A stretch of DNA of 64,000 bases from Pilatotrama ljubarskyi (GCA_022385805.1 MU277695.1:279668-343667); one strand, 5' to 3'; positions 55,735 through 64,000 are shown, counted from the stretch's first letter. The notes: generated by a model not told the origin, from the sequence alone. Made by a program: numbers and translations.

Positions 55735-56300
55735 GCGGTGTGCGAAAGGCGTAGGAGATGCTGGTATATGAGGTATTCCTCGGAGTCCGTGTTTGTCAGT
55801 TTGAACACTACATCGCGGCGTCTAGGGTCCTGTGCCCAGCCAATCTCTGTCTACCAAGGTCCGCGAGTTAGGGCAGTAGGCATCATGGTAGGTCGGGTAT
55901 GGATGGACGCTCACTGCAGGCCGAGAGAAGAGACCATGCCATGGATTCTTCACCTTGGTCCGTACGCAATGTGCGTACGGCGTGGACGCGGGAGCAGTGA
56001 AGTCTGGTGTACGCCAATCGTTGGCCACATGTGCCTCGGTCGAGGCTTCGCCCAGGCTCAGCTTGAATCCGCGAGCGGCCAGTCATGCCTCCCATCCCAT
56101 CCAGAAAGAAAGCATGTCCTCTCTGCCGGGCCATCCATCGCCGGGAAAGTCGTCGACTCCCTCGAGTGGGAGCTGAAATGGCATAAGATGAGACTACATG
56201 ATAGCGGCAACACCGACACGGAGCTGTAGGAATACTCAGGTTGGTACCCACCTCCGGCAAAAGAGCAATCGTGCTGGACGATTCTGCGCCGTCGCGCCTA
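55735..56300 (-). pseudogene. Truncated kinase-like remnant, copy F
   Basis: Remnant of a copy-D-like gene. Recognisable parts in order on the minus strand: LPLEGVDDFPGDGWPGRED, FWMGWEA followed by an in-frame TGA where D has Trp, LAARGFKLSLGEAS, WRTPDFTAPASTPYAHCVR, NPWHGLFSRPA, then after an intron DVVFKLTNTDSEEYLIYQHL and LRLSHTAFF. Homology stops abruptly near 55735, where sequence from the 5' region of the Ser/Pro-rich gene begins. Hinge, catalytic loop and C-terminal exons are missing. F is divergent from copy G exactly as D is from E, so F/G is a second copy of the D/E pair that lost most of F. Confidence 0.75.
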
Positions 56301-56435
56301 GAGTACATCGCCTTTTGCTGGTAAGTTTCTTAGAATTGGCTGGAATTCGGGAATAGCGACATGGATCTGCACAGTGGTAGTGGCGAGTGGCGGGACTCGC
56401 TCGGACTCGGAGGTGCACCCGTGTGCGCGCAGACA

Positions 56436-56449
56436 CCACGGTCCCGTGA
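56436..56449 (-). promoter_or_regulatory. Array dyad motif in the divergent F/G promoter
   Basis: On the minus strand TCACGGGACCGTGG, 130 bp upstream of the copy G start. Same position and orientation as in the D/E promoter. Confidence 0.5.
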
Positions 56450-56578
56450 CCGATGTCGACGAGAGGCACAAGAGGTTTGCGTGTCGTGTTCGTCGATATT
56501 CTCTATCGCAGCGACGGCGAATCTGCTCCCAGCGCTGCGACCCCCTCAATGTTCTAATCCCAACCCAATCCACGCAGC

Positions 56579-58182
56579 ATGTGCGAGGACTACCCCCAGT
56601 ACGAGTTTGAGGTCGATGCATTCTCTTCTCTACCAAATGTGCGTGGGATCCGACTATATGTCTACGTACACTGACGTGGCCCATTCTGACCGTGTGCGGG
56701 TCAGATACCACGCGAGCGAGTCATCGACTTCAGCATTGATGGCTGGCCGGATCAATACACCATGGATGAGTTCTGGTTCAAGTGCGAGGACTGGCTGGCC
56801 GCTCGCGGATATATGCTTCATGGAAGGCGCCCGCCAGGATCCAGGTCGCTTGAGGAGCTATGGTATTCCCCCCCGTACACAGCCCCTGCGACGCTCCCCT
56901 ATGCCACCCGTGTTTTGGCGGAGAAACAACCTCGGTACCCTCTGGTGCCTCGGGCGAGTGACTTTGCAACCGACCGTCATGAGCTCACGTTAACGCAATG
57001 CATGTAGGTTCGAGTCGCCTGGGCCCAAGACTCGAAGAACAGAGACGTCGTCATCAAACTGACTAACAGAGACATTGACGACTATCGTATATATTCCGCG
57101 CTCTTGCATTCCAAAGAGCTCCAGGAGCCCGGGAAGTGCATGGGCGTTTTGGCTCCCGTTGCCATTCTCGATAGAGTCCTTTCAACTACTCATTTATTGT
57201 GATGCCCATGTACGTCTCTGGATGACTCAGCGTGCCCGCAAGCTGATGCATTCGCAGGTGGGGTGGCTTGTCATCGCTCCTTGCGTTCGAGAATGTGGCG
57301 CAAATCATTCGGTTCATGAGGTGCACACTTCAGGTAAGAAGCGGGTGCTCTGCCCGGTTGCTCGCAGTGGCGCTGACAGGACTATCAGGGGCTTGCGGTA
57401 TTGCATGCTTGCCGCATAGCACATCGTGTACGTCGACAAAGAGAAGAGTTTTTCTTCCCATTCACGTCTTGTGCTGTCAGGATATCCACGTATCCAACAT
57501 CCTTGTCAACTGCTACAGTCAAGATGTCGGCAATGCATACATGGGCCCCGCCCATGCCGAACATAGACGCGCAGGAGAGGCCTCATACTGCCTCTATGAC
57601 TTCAACCTCTCTATCCAGCTGCCGCTGGACACGTCCTTGCGGGACTGTCGTCGCCCTGCGATAGAATCTATGATCACGCAAGCCGCAATACAGCCTAAGG
57701 ATATCATGCTGGGTGAGCATGTCTACAACCCATTTGCTTTCGATGTCGCATGCCTTGGCAACATCTTCAGGGTTCATTTTTCTGTGAGTACTCTCTATTT
57801 TATCCAGTAACACACACTCTGAAAACCTGATGGGCAGAGAGCGACATCAATCATACCATTGCTTGCTCCTCTATTCGACAGGATGACAACCCACATTTTG
57901 GCGGAGCGTTTCACTGCGGAGGAAGCACTCGTTTTTCTCGATAATATCGCCGCACAAGTCTCGGAAGACGCCTCCAGTGCCCCAGTAATTCTGAAAGTCG
58001 ACTGGTCTACTTGTGATGATAGCGGGAATTACTGGTACTACACGCCTCCTGGATTCATTGAACGGTGGAGTCACTATAGGACTCCGCTGCATGGCTGGTT
58101 TGCACGTGTACTGGACCGGCTGTGTGGATATCGCATCGGATGGTCAATTGTCTGCTACTTACGGGCTATCCTGCGTATCTAG
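56579..58182 (+). pseudogene. Frameshifted kinase-like gene, copy G
   Basis: Closest to copy E. Exons by comparison: 56579-56638, 56705-56953, 57008-57209, 57258-57333, 57389-57427, 57481-57783, 57838-58182. Leader MCEDYPQYEFEVDAFSSLPN has a proper GT donor, unlike E. Exon 2 ends at a GC donor (GCGAGT). In exon 3 the segment corresponding to VAILDTPHNYSFNVMPM carries two extra bases after VAILD (about 57170-57185), shifting the frame to a TGA at 57200-57202. The sequence after the insertion is normal again in the other frame (YSFIVMPM). Later exons are intact: IAHR then DIHVSNILVNCYSQ, CLYDFNLSIQLPLD, YNPFAFDVACLGNIF, LLAPLFDRMTTHILAERFTA. The damage looks recent. A compensating splice variant cannot be excluded. 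Confidence 0.7.
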
Positions 58183-58300
58183 CGATGTAAATACACTCTG
58201 ATCCTGTACGTGAAGCCCCAGTACAGACCCCAACAATAAAATGGTCAACTTTGCGAGTGACAGGCACCAAATGAACATTGCACCTGTTCAGCATTGGGCA

Positions 58301-58320
58301 GTGAGCGCTTGAGCGCTCAC
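58301..58320. repeat. Perfect 20-nt palindrome
   Basis: GTGAGCGCT-TG-AGCGCTCAC, nine-base arms with a two-base centre, in the spacer between copy G and the MITE. No adjacent gene explains it. It could be a hairpin or a protein site. Confidence 0.5.
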
Positions 58321-58464
58321 CGCCCAGCTTAGCGTGAGACTTGGTCAATGAGGGACCTCAACTTTGTTCGTCATTGATACTTGCAGATGTTCATTCATTC
58401 AGTTCATAGTGGCAGTGCAACATGGACACTTGATTCATATTGCATAGCAAGAGCACATTGTATA

Positions 58465-58883
58465 TAGTGATGTGCCGGGCCCGGCTCGGCCTGAAAGACC
58501 CAGCTTGGGCCCAGCTTTGAGGGCTCAGGCTTGAGAGAAACTCAGGCCAGGCCTCCATTGACGGCTCAAGCCCGGCTCAGGCCTGGCTCGGCCTAAACCC
58601 CGGCCTGTGGGTGAGTGTAGGTAATTGACTATGAGTCTAAGATTAGGTGTTTTGAAAGCAAAACATCAGTGAATAAAGTCGACTGGCTCACGACAAACGG
58701 GCGCTAAATGAGCGCTTGGCAGGCCGTAACTGTCGACGGCCACACGGCCGGGCTCAGGCCTGATGAAACGAAAGCTGGACCTGCAAGCCCTTCAGGCCGC
58801 TCACCAAGGCCCAGCCCAGCTCGGGCTTTGAGGGGTCGGCTTGGGGGCTTCGACGGCCTCAGGCCGGGCCCAGCACATCACTA
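58465..58883. mobile_element. GGCC-rich hAT-type MITE with 8-bp target duplication
   Basis: A 419-bp non-coding element. The left end is TAGTGATGTGCCGGGCCCGG and the right end, on the opposite strand, TAGTGATGTGCTGGGCCCGG (one mismatch in 20). It is flanked by perfect direct repeats ATTGTATA at 58457-58464 and 58884-58891. TAGTG termini and the 8-bp duplication point to the hAT superfamily. Long subterminal stretches are built from GGCC, GGCTC and AGGCC words that can pair across the element. The central 150 bp are AT-richer. No transposase is encoded. Confidence 0.87.
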
Positions 58884-59178
58884 ATTGTATATAGAGACAG
58901 GAAACGTTACATTCTGGTACTCAAGCAAAGGGGCCTGGCAATGCGCGATGTGCATATCACAAATCACGATACATTAGTCATGTCACGATATCCAGGGCAC
59001 TTCACAAATGTTGTACGACTTTCCTGGCAAAATGACATTTCCATACTCTGGCAGGGGCAGCCTGAGAGGGACGCATACAGGTTGACCAGCCTTCATTTGT
59101 TCAAGGGCATGTTGATCACCTTCAGCTGCGCACTGGCAGGCGGGGCCCTGATGCGTCGAATCTGCTCTGCCTTCTCTG

Positions 59179-59256
59179 TAGTGATGTGCTGGGCCCAGGC
59201 TGAGGCCGTCAAAGCCCCTAAGCCAAGCCCTCGAAGCCTGAGCCAAGCCAGGCCTC
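59179..59256. mobile_element. Fragment of the same GGCC-rich MITE
   Basis: About 78 bp starting TAGTGATGTGCTGGGCCCAG match the right terminus of the 58465-58883 element read on the opposite strand. They continue through the AGGCTGAGGCCGTCAAAGCC subterminal block with scattered changes, then homology ends. No second terminus or target duplication is found, so this is a truncated copy. Confidence 0.7.
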
Positions 59257-59786
59257 ACATTGGGGTTTCTGCTGAGAACAGGTATGAGCTTACAGTGCTT
59301 ACAACTAGCGCCAAGCCCAATGAACTCTGGTAAGTGCTTTCAAGCCCTTGCATCCAACCGTGAAGCCTTTCAGCGGACTTGCATGCAACTGACTGGCAAT
59401 ATAACTGGTTTAACGTGACCTCAACTACTTGCATTGCCCTCACAATCTGATGAAGCCCTCCATCTGCTGTGTACCATGTTACAGTGCTTCTAGCACCCTT
59501 CCCGATGTGAGGCATGCCCTTGACTAGGACTCTCAGTCCAGTACTGATCTTTACTGACATCAGAATGGCGACAGAGTCTAATCACAAAGCTGAAACTTGC
59601 AGGTTGGCTGAAGTCGCTCTGGACCTGCCCTCAATCACCGAATCCACTCATTTAAACATGTCCACAGATTTCCAACATTGCCATTGATGAGCTCTGAACC
59701 TGAAAGGTGGGAGCACAACTGTAAGGCGCACAAAAAGAGCTACAAGTACTTGGTAAGTCAACCATATATGTAAGCATAGATGTGTA

Positions 59787-60160
59787 GTACTTACTCTTCA
59801 GTCTGTGAGCGAAAGACTGAAGAGCAGGGGCAGAGAATGTCCTCCTTATATACAAGTCCAGAGGACGCATGAGTAAGCGAAAGAAAGGAGGGCATGTAAC
59901 CCAGCATACAATGAGTAAGATGATGGTGCGAGGATGGTGTAAGTATCACACCATTGACTAGAACTATCTAGAGGAGTCCATAGGGATCCGGAACAGCATA
60001 GAACACACTGGACAGAGTTCAGAAGTGTCCGGAAGGGAAGTATCGTACAAAGAACAAAAGGAATTATATACAGTAAGTAGGAATGTCCATGCTGTGAAGC
60101 ACAGCCACTGTGTGACCTCCGGACCGTGTATGGCCAGTACGCAACCCTGGAAGTTCAACA
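59787..60160 (-). repeat. Copia LTR, copy 1 (minus orientation)
   Basis: Read on the minus strand it begins TGTTGAACTTCCAGGGTTGC, contains a TATATAAGGAGG promoter-like box and ends near GAGTAAGTAC, followed by TACACA. The same sequence, in the opposite orientation, occupies 63628-64000. The true 3' border may extend a few bases (TACACA) beyond 59787. It directly follows the gag remnant, with no protease, integrase or reverse transcriptase between them. Confidence 0.7.
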
Positions 60161-61266
60161 TCGCCAAGGTCGATGTTGCTGACCCAGTCAATGTGCTCAG
60201 CCAGAGAAAGGCGAGTGCGCTTCAACGATTGTGAGTCACCATCCAAGTTGACCTCAATGATCCTGCTGCTGCCTTCACCCTTGTCGTTGCGAACGACGTC
60301 CTCGAGAGTCCAAAGAGTCTCAAAGGAGGGGGTGACGTTGATCTCACGAGCAAGACCGAAGGTGCGCTTGAGAATGGGGTACTTAGACTCTCCCTCCGGA
60401 CTGTTGACATTGACCGGCTTGCGCAAGAGAGCGCAAGGGTCGACAACGGATGGGACAGTGGCGACGGTGACCGACGATGCAAGGTGCGTGTGGTTGTGGT
60501 GACCATCATCACGCTGCTTGCCCTTGCCGCCTTTGCCGGCACGTTTGCTGCGCTTGGCCTTCTTCTGCTGCTGCTGCTGCTGCTGCGAGAAGTTGGGGTC
60601 ATTCCCCTTGCGCTTGATCACACTGAGGTTACTGGCCTGGGGGCCGGTGCTCTGCTGTGAGCGCTGTTTGCCGTTTGTTGCCTCCCATGAGGCAACGAGA
60701 GCCTCCCGTGTGTTGCCCATTGTAAGCTCCGCTAGCTTATAGTCGTTGAGACAGAGCTGGATGGCGGTCTTGTAGCGTGGAGGTGTGGCACTCAACATGA
60801 TGAGGGCGTGCAGGTTGCCCGAGATGTTGAGACCAGCGCTCTCAAGTCGATCCAGATTGCTCTGAATCTTTGCGATCACAGGGCCAGGGTGCTCGTTGGC
60901 AGGGATACGGGTGCTGATGGTGGCCTTGAAGAAATTGAAGGTCCCCATGGCCGATGTCTTGCCGTAAAGCCATTTTGAGCTCGTCCAGAGCACCTTTGCC
61001 GTGGTCTCGCCCTTGACGATCTCGGAGACCTCCTGGTTGAGGTGCAGGCGGATGGAGCCTTGAGCCTTGAACTCAGCTTGAGCTCAGGCAAGGACTTCGC
61101 CGCAGTTGAAACTGTTCTCGGCGAGCGTGGGAGCAGTCAAACCCATAGGCGCGTCGACGACAATCCAGACTTCCTGCTGCTGAAGGTAGGCCTGCATGAG
61201 GTCTGCCCAGCACTGGTAGCTGGAGCCATTAAAGATGGGGACGACTTGCTGGAGTTGGTTGGACAT
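60161..61266 (-). pseudogene. Ty1/copia gag remnant
   Basis: Starts MSNQLQQVVPIFNGSSYQCW and continues LMQAYLQQQEVWIVVDAP, the usual opening of copia-type gag. Then comes the UBN2-like helical region (WLYGKTSAMGTFNFFKATIS, LDRLESAGLNISGNLHALIM, IQLCLNDYKLAELTMGN), a seven-Gln run encoded by CAG repeats and a basic linker (KKAKRSKRAGKGGKGKQR). No CCHC knuckle is visible. A single in-frame TGA at 61084-61086 interrupts an otherwise open frame. The frame runs into LTR copy 1, so all pol functions are deleted. Minus orientation. Confidence 0.8.
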
Positions 61267-61526
61267 GTTGTTGATGAAGGGAGTTCTGTGGAGACAGACA
61301 GTCAGCATATGTTCATGCGCAATGAAAGCAGCCATAGCGGCGCTATGCAGCAATGCTGACAGCTCCCTTGACAATGGCAGCCACAGTGGGTGCACAATGT
61401 CAAGCAGCGGCCACAAAGGCACTCACTGTGCTCCATGACATCAAGCCATCAAAAGGCGATGTCAGGATCAGGCTGAGCTGCGAGCACCGAGTTGTAGCCA
61501 ATGAGGGTGCATGCTCAGGCATTAAG

Positions 61527-61540
61527 CAGGGCTCATAACC
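61527..61540 (-). other. Primer binding site of the copia gag remnant
   Basis: On the minus strand GGTTATGAGCCCTG lies immediately downstream of the LTR end CTCAACA. It is complementary to the anticodon-stem region of initiator methionine tRNA (CTCATAACC). Priming from such an internal tRNA fragment is known for Drosophila copia and several fungal copia elements. Confidence 0.6.
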
Positions 61541-61807
61541 TGTTGAGCAGGGCTTGGCACACAGTGGAAAGCCCGCTAAGCTCAGCTTACCTGTGGAGCA
61601 CTTGATAGAGGCACACGTAGTGGTTGAGAAAAGAAAGCAACTTGAAGATCTGCTCCTACAGAGCGGTCTTATATACTACCGTACATGTGGCTGTGCTAGA
61701 ACTATCTAGTATGTACCAGCCACAATCTTTATTGCTCGTGCATCAGCACCTACGACTAAGTGCGACTGGTTGACTATGCTGCTATTACTAAGCGCCTAGT
61801 TCAACAA
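61541..61807 (-). repeat. Second copia LTR type (minus orientation)
   Basis: A 267-bp segment with TG...CA ends on the minus strand (TGTTGAAC ... CTCAACA), a TATATAAGACC box and the primer-binding site directly after it: the expected 5' LTR of the gag remnant. It shares the first eight bases and a CTAGATAGTTCTAG block with LTR copy 1 but is otherwise different, so the two flanks of the gag remnant are not a matched pair. Confidence 0.55.
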
Positions 61808-62481
61808 GATCCTTAAGGGGCTTTACAACCCATTGAAAAATCTCTATGACTTAGCTCTGGAGATTCGTTCTGGCGAACAGATCCACTCTTCGACAACCAA
61901 CTACAAGGTATGGCATCGTCATTTTGGCCATGCTGGTAAGGAGGCTCTTCGCCACCTACCTAAGAACGTCAAGAGTGTTGATCGTGTCAATCCTGCGGAT
62001 GACACTCCGTGCGAGGGATGAGCCTTTGGCAAATCCCATCGACTCCCCTTCCCGCCTTCTCAGAAGCATGTGACTGAGCCTCTCGAGCTCATCCACACTG
62101 ACCTCAATGGACCAATGCATACTGCGTCGGTCGGGGATGGTTACTTGTGCTTTGCTAGCTTCATTGATGACTACTCCAGTTTTGCGATTGCATACTATCT
62201 CAAGCACAAGTCCAACACCTTCAAGGTGTTCGACAGCTTCAAGGCATTTGACAGCTTCAAGGCTTGGGCTGAGACACCAACTGGTAGGAAAATCAAGCAA
62301 GTACGATCTGATCGAGGGGGGGAGTATCTCTCTGTGGAATTTACCAGTCATCTGAAAAAGCATAGGACCGAGCACCATAAGTCTACGCCAGAATCGCCCC
62401 AATAGAATGGACGTGCTGAGCGCTGGAACCGTACTATCGTCCAGAAGGCCATGTCCATGCTGCTGTCAGGAGCCGTGCGAG
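61808..62481 (+). pseudogene. Ty1/copia integrase, N-terminal and core part
   Basis: Plus strand. A GAG-pre-integrase zinc-binding region (YKVWHRHFGHAGKEALRHL, then PCEG-stop-AFGKSH) has a TGA at 62019-62021 where a Cys is expected. The rve core follows: ELIHTDLNGPMHTASVGDGY (first Asp), IDDYSSFAIAYYLK, a small tandem duplication FDSFKAFDSFKAW, QVRSDRGGEYLSVEF (second Asp) and SPQ-stop-NGRAERWNRT (catalytic Glu), with a TAG at 62403-62405. The frame ends near AMSMLLSGAVRG, where foreign sequence begins. It abuts the minus-strand LTR at 61807, so this element was probably invaded by the gag-bearing one. Confidence 0.78.
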
Positions 62482-63290
62482 GTTAAGACCGGAATCCCAG
62501 AGGCCGGAAGACGGAAGGCCGATATCGGACCGGAAGGGTCCGATCGAAACCTGGTCGGAATACGCACGGTATAGAAGTATGGAGAGGACTCGCGAAAATA
62601 TTAGTAACACACTTCGAGAGTCGACAGAGTCCTCTAATTTACGGAGGAATATATGATGATGCAATCGGACCAATAGCGGACTAATGTCGGAGACCGGTCG
62701 GAGACCGGCGGTAGAAGTCGAAGTGTCGAAGTGCTGGTTTACCAGAGGACAAGTCACGAAGGACTTATCTTAGTAGTGTCGGAGGTCGGAGTATGATCGG
62801 ACCGGAATCGGAATGGAATCGGACCGGGGATCGGAGGACGGAATGTTATTCCGGAGGATAAACAAATGAGTAAGGATGGGTAAACAAAGAGTTGTACCAG
62901 CAGATCAGGTGGTTAACGAGATATCTGAACTAAAGAGCTACCCTATAGAATCCGAAGCTTATATAGTAAGTAGTAAGTAAGGTTCGGGTTTGTAAGGAGT
63001 AACTGCGGAGAGGAGATCGGTCCGGCATCAGATGGAGCTAGGGCCGGGATCGCGTGGAGTAAGGGGCCGGGTTAGTCTCAATGCCAATGACGATGAGTGA
63101 GTCTCGGAGTGATCTCGGAGTCTGATCGGAGCGATCGGGTTCCGAGAGGCGCTGGACTAGAAGGGTCCGCACGGGCGCTAACAGCTGCACCATGCTGGAC
63201 TTAGCCACGGTTTCTGGCAACTCGTCATTGAAGCTGCCATCCATATCTACAATCGTCAGCCTATGTGACGTCTGAAATGGTGTTGCCCCA
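62482..63290. mobile_element. 0.8-kb insertion splitting the integrase, type unknown
   Basis: Sequence rich in CGGAAT, CGGACC and GGTCGGA words interrupts the integrase between AMSMLLSGAVRG and the AWDGTVPDMSYFRVFGC segment. No protein family is recognised. It could be a solo LTR or a non-autonomous element. I could not define terminal repeats or a target duplication, so both borders are approximate. Confidence 0.45.
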
Positions 63291-63627
63291 TCACGGCATG
63301 GGATGGGACTGTACCGGACATGTCCTATTTCCGTGTCTTTGGCTGCAAAGCCTACATTCACGTGCAGAAGTCCAAGCGCAAAGGCAAGCTCGACAAGAAG
63401 GCAGTTGAGATGGTCTTTGTGGAGTATGAGCCAGGTACTAAGGGGTACAAATCTTGGAACCCAGCCATCCGCTCTATCATCATATTCCGTGATGTGATAT
63501 TTGACGAAGAGTCTTTCCCTGCACGCTCTCTACCCGGCAATCGTCCTGTTACCCCAGACGATAGTCTGTTCCCAGGGTACGAAGATCAGTCTGACAATGT
63601 CTTCAATTGGGAGTCGGACGATCACCT
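63291..63627 (+). pseudogene. Ty1/copia integrase, C-terminal part
   Basis: Continuation of the integrase after the insertion: VPDMSYFRVFGCKAYIHVQK, KLDKKAVEMVFVEYEPGTKG, SWNPAIRSIIIFRDVIFDEE, matching the conserved copia C-terminal block (xRVFGCxAYVHV ... FVGY ... SRDVxFDE). About 40 residues later the frame enters LTR copy 2. Reverse transcriptase and RNase H are absent. Confidence 0.78.
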
Positions 63628-64000
63628 TGTTGAACTTCCAGGGTTGCGTACTGGCCATACGTGGTCCGGAGGTCACACAGTGGCTGTGTTACACAGCATG
63701 GACGTTCCTACTTACTATATATAGATTCCTTTGTTTCTTTGTACGATACTTCTCTTCCAAACACTTCTGGACTTCTCCAGTGCGTTCTACGCTGTTCCGG
63801 ATCCCTATGGACTCGTCTAGATAGTTCTAGTCGATGGTGCGATACTTACACCATCCTTGCACCATCGTCTTACTCATCGTATGCTAGGTCACATGCCCTC
63901 CTTTCTTCACTTACTCATGCGTCCTCTGGACTTGTATATAAGGAGGACATTCTCTGCCCCTGCTCTTCAGTCTTTCGCTCACAGACTGAAGAGTAAGTAC
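63628..64000 (+). repeat. Copia LTR, copy 2 (plus orientation), running off the window
   Basis: Begins TGTTGAACTTCCAGGGTTGC and matches 59787-60160 in inverted orientation nearly base for base (373 versus 374 nt to the window edge), including the TATATAAGGAGG box and the GTCTTTCGCTCACAGAC hairpin. Confidence 0.72.

Noticed and set aside
1..64000. CRISPR arrays, prokaryotic operons or integrons
   Set aside because: The window is spliced eukaryotic nuclear DNA. No regularly spaced direct repeats were seen.

Overview
The window is nuclear DNA from a filamentous basidiomycete, most likely an Agaricomycete of the polypore type (inference). The evidence is GC-rich genes cut by many 45-65 nt introns, a fungal Zn2Cys6 regulator, PIN-like and PNS1-like transporters, a fungal Ty1/copia element, and a local expansion of a divergent protein-kinase-like family. 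No bacterial operon, CRISPR array, rRNA or convincing tRNA was seen.

Positions 1-30,500 form a conserved housekeeping block. In order it holds RRP12 (+), an FAD-dependent aromatic-type monooxygenase (+), mitochondrial ETF alpha (-), a very large ZNFX1-type helicase with CCCH, NFX1 and RZ zinc fingers (+), a hAT-type MITE with a perfect 8-bp target duplication, a PIN-like auxin-efflux-carrier family protein (+), a 2.5-kb stretch without recognisable genes, a Zn2Cys6 transcription factor (+), an eIF5-mimic/BZW W2-domain protein (-), and a PLK4/SAK-like polo kinase (-). The PLK4-like protein keeps a cryptic polo-box region but has lost the DFG aspartate and the HRDxxxxN asparagine.

Positions 30,500-58,200 are an accessory region. 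It carries six copies (three +, then a divergent -/+ pair, then a broken +) and one truncated copy of a divergent kinase-like gene with a nearly invariant seven-exon structure. Every divergent or tandem unit has the same 14-bp dyad, YCACG-NGAY-CGTGG, 120-190 bp upstream of the start codons. Two members of a second, uncharacterised family lie directly downstream of kinase copies C and D, so a kinase-plus-unknown pair occurs twice in mirror orientation. Between the two arms are ordinary genes, a PP2C phosphatase and PNS1. The divergent pair D/E is repeated as F/G, with F truncated against the 5' end of a Ser/Pro-rich gene and G frameshifted.

Positions 58,200-64,000 are transposon-dominated: a second hAT-type MITE (8-bp duplication) with a fragment copy, then nested and chimeric Ty1/copia remnants. 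These comprise a gag on the minus strand with a primer-binding site complementary to part of initiator Met-tRNA, an integrase on the plus strand broken by an 0.8-kb insertion, and two copies of one LTR in inverted orientation. Exon borders given are my own reading of splice signals and reading frames; none was checked with transcripts.
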